A stretch of DNA of 30,421 nt from positions 8,385-38,805 of the forward strand of contig KN896123.1 in the NCBI GenBank assembly GCA_000934455.1. The letters are read 5' to 3'. Every line of letters begins with the position of its first letter. Positions within the stretch are counted from its first letter, which is position 1. The notes below the pieces were generated by a model that saw only the letters and a program-made list of their open reading frames with translations, did no database searches and was not told the origin of the DNA. The translations under genes were made by a program, and so were the position numbers. Shown one piece after another: positions 28,301-30,421 of the stretch. Source of the DNA: Apostichopus parvimensis (Eukaryota > Echinodermata > Holothuroidea > Aspidochirotida > Stichopodidae).

Positions 28301-30160
28301 ATGCAGGAGCGTCATTTGGCGGAAAGATGTCGATCTCAAACGACGCAGCAAAAATGACCATAAAATGTCCACTTTCATCACATTTTATTCGAATAGTTTT
28401 TTGTCCTGTCAGTATCCATGGAAAAGAATTGTTATTTGCGACAATTCTTCATCATGACACTCCATTAACAAGATTCTTTTTCTCTTCAAGTAGGCTATGC
28501 ATATAGCTTAGTGAATGGTCTCTTCTTTAACGTCATTATGTTGTTCATTAGACGACAGTATTGTAACGGGTAATCACACGAGTCGTCCATTCTTCAAAAC
28601 AAACAAAACAGTAACAATAATAAATAAAAAATTAAAAAAATATAGAGGACCCCCAAACTTGTGTAGTTTATTTTCTACGCAGAATTAATACAGTGACTCG
28701 AGCAAAGATTATGGTTTGCAACTCCATGGTACGCCATTCAGGGTAGAACATGCATGGGGAAATTTTTTTTTTCTTTCTTCACTGTACAGATATATTATCA
28801 GCCCTAGAAACTGTGACCACGTGATAATGGCAATAATATTGAAAATATATGATATACCAGAAAATAAGTTTTACAAAAAAAAGCAAAAACGCCGGGTCAG
28901 GTAAAAAATGATAAATGACAAAGTCTTTCAGATGAAGTGCGATTGGATCGTTACAACTCTTTCAATTATACAGATAACCTTTCTTGTGTAGTTCTTCATT
29001 GTAGTTTCGTCATGGTAGTATAAACATCCTTGTAGTTACTTCATCATTAGTATACTTCTTGTCTCTATCTTCAGTTTTGTGCCTGTAAAGCCACCAGCCC
29101 TCCCATCCGAAAAAAGGGTAAAATACTTCATATTATTTTTGCTTCCTTTATCATACATGTACCATTATCAGTATTCTTCTACAGCACCTCCTCTATACTA
29201 ACTATTATCACTTATTTGCATCTTTCCTGTGTATGGTTTTGGTTGTTGAAGAAAACGTGTTTATCAAAGAGAGACAAGACAGGGCAAACAAAACAGGACA
29301 ACGAAACGAGCGATACGATACGAGTTGTTAACAAGTTAAATTTGATCACCAGACACTGTAGTGGTGTAATATAGCATTTTGGTATTTGGTTGTTAAAAAA
29401 AAAAATGTGTATCAAAGACGGAAAACACACGGCAAGACAAGATACAAGATACTATACACAGCAAGAAAAGACGAAACGCCAGTAATTCCAGATAAGAACG
29501 TGATTACTCTCTAACTGTACCATTATGCAAGAACTTGGCAAATGAATGACAGACAATATCGGTTACCCTCTCGGTAACGCTCCCCCTTCGTACCCCTCTT
29601 CCTCCAATCCCCTACAAATACGTTACATTCTGAACTGTAGATATTTGGGTAAGGAAAAAAACAGTTGAATATTCTGTCCCACTTAGTGTTGATTCATGTC
29701 CCGTTGCTAAAGTCTTCTTGACTACGCCACTGTCAAGTTAATAAAGTCAAAGCTAACCAGCATTAAGAAGTGTCGGAAAGTCTCTCGATTTTGCAGTGAC
29801 GTCACGTGTCGATAAACTGATCAACCAATTATAATAAGCGCCAGCAACTTACATCAGATCTAGCACTTAATCACTGGGAATCTAGAATGTCTCTCTCATA
29901 AGTTTCCAAGTGTTCTTATAACTTCCATTGATACTGCGAAAGTCTGCTCCTTATCACCCCACTCCTCACCTATCTATTCCCCTCATCCCATCACCCAATT
30001 TGAAATGACATGCACGTTATTCTTTCAACCACTGGTATAAGTCAAGATATTGCTCGTTTTTGCCCTATTTTGTATTTATTCAATATACTAACATCACTGT
30101 GTCAAATTTCCAGAAATTTGTAAATTACTAGCGCAACAGGCCGTCAATCCTTCCGCTCTC
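28301..30160. other. Intronic sequence around the small exon; CRE/E-box at 29797
   Basis: Apart from the 43-nt exon I see no coding exon here. TGACGTCACGTG at 29797-29808 combines a palindromic cAMP response element and an E-box. Short runs of A and T are common. No transposon ends were recognised. Confidence 0.4.
29075..29117 (+). CDS. Small downstream exon with a PPALPxxKR motif (same gene, partial)
   Basis: The segment between TCTCTATCTTCAG and AGG|GTAAAA is 43 nt long. It starts in phase with the donor at 28167 (AG plus T) and encodes SFVPVKPPALPSEKR. PPALPxxKR resembles the Crk SH3-binding motif (PxLPxK) known from C3G/RAPGEF1. A possible next acceptor, TTCTTGGACAG, lies at 30413, at the right edge. 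The exon is small, so it rests on splice signals, phase and peptide character only. Confidence 0.45.
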
Positions 30161-30267
30161 GTCCCCTACCCTCACGTCCCCTACCCTCCCGTCCCCTACC
30201 CTCCCGTCCCCTACCCTCTCGTCCCCTACCTTCCCGTCCCCTACCCTCCCGTCTCCTCCCCTACCAC
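30161..30267. repeat. 15-bp minisatellite GTCCCCTACCCTCCC
   Basis: Seven near-identical 15-bp units begin at 30161, 30176, 30191, 30206, 30221, 30236 and 30251, the last diverged. All guanine runs are on the minus strand (GGGTAGGGGAC), in a pattern that can form G-quadruplexes. Read on the minus strand it gives a repetitive GDGRVGD peptide, which I do not regard as a gene. Confidence 0.9.
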
Positions 30268-30421
30268 ATACTAGCTGGCCCTGCCGACAGTAATTAGCTA
30301 TATCTAACAATTACTCAAAATAAGATCACAATTGAATCTATTCATACTATATTAACACAACTTTATTCTTCAGTAACTATAATGATTCATCTTGTTACTA
30401 CTTTCTTGGACAGAGACAACG

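Noticed and set aside
30128..30310. Minus-strand Gly/Asp/Arg/Val repeat peptide
   Set aside because: It is produced by translating the 15-bp minisatellite; the unit is a multiple of three so any frame stays open.

Overview
The window is animal nuclear DNA. It is AT-rich, its genes carry introns with standard GT..AG borders in correct phase, its intergenic spacers are long, and it holds DNA transposons, minisatellites and poly-G/poly-C tracts. The four best-supported genes read as metazoan proteins. A marine invertebrate, possibly a deuterostome such as an echinoderm, is my guess from overall texture; nothing seen here proves the phylum.

Layout. Positions 1-440 are a 109-bp tandem repeat that runs off the left edge. 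The minus strand from 8074 down to 907 carries nine phase-consistent coding exons of NDOR1, the diflavin reductase of cytosolic iron-sulfur cluster assembly. Its 3' exons (most of the FAD/NADPH module) lie beyond the left edge. A short CpG-containing segment near 8970-9220 looks like a divergent promoter shared with NMRAL1, an NADPH-sensing NmrA-like protein on the plus strand (10929-12897, three coding exons). TMEM203, a four-helix ER membrane protein with an intron-free coding sequence, is on the minus strand at 16274-16687. It appears to share a second divergent promoter (about 16.75-17.45 kb, with a DR1 nuclear-receptor element and an NRF1-like site) with a five-exon plus-strand gene at 17478-21074. 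That gene encodes a 473-residue, mostly disordered acidic protein with a conserved-looking C-terminal helix. I tentatively compare it with the meiotic factor BRME1.

From 22 to 25.6 kb the DNA is accessory: a 467-bp MITE with TA duplication and a 1355-bp non-autonomous hAT element with a perfect 8-bp target duplication. The hAT element sits 23 bp from a fragment matching the 5' end of U2 snRNA. A last plus-strand gene (leader ending about 23712, coding from 26322, continuing past the right edge) encodes an unrecognised Tyr/Pro/Ser-rich protein. It has five YxxP motifs and, in a small downstream exon, a PPALPxxKR motif, a combination typical of Crk-type SH2/SH3 ligands. Its splice donor lies in a tandem repeat that copies the donor. 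The right edge holds a 15-bp G/C-skewed minisatellite with G-quadruplex potential.

The genes do not form one pathway. The adjacency of NDOR1 and TMEM203 also holds in human (9q34.3), which suggests old microsynteny with NMRAL1 placed between them here. No prokaryotic system, CRISPR array, tRNA or rRNA gene was seen.
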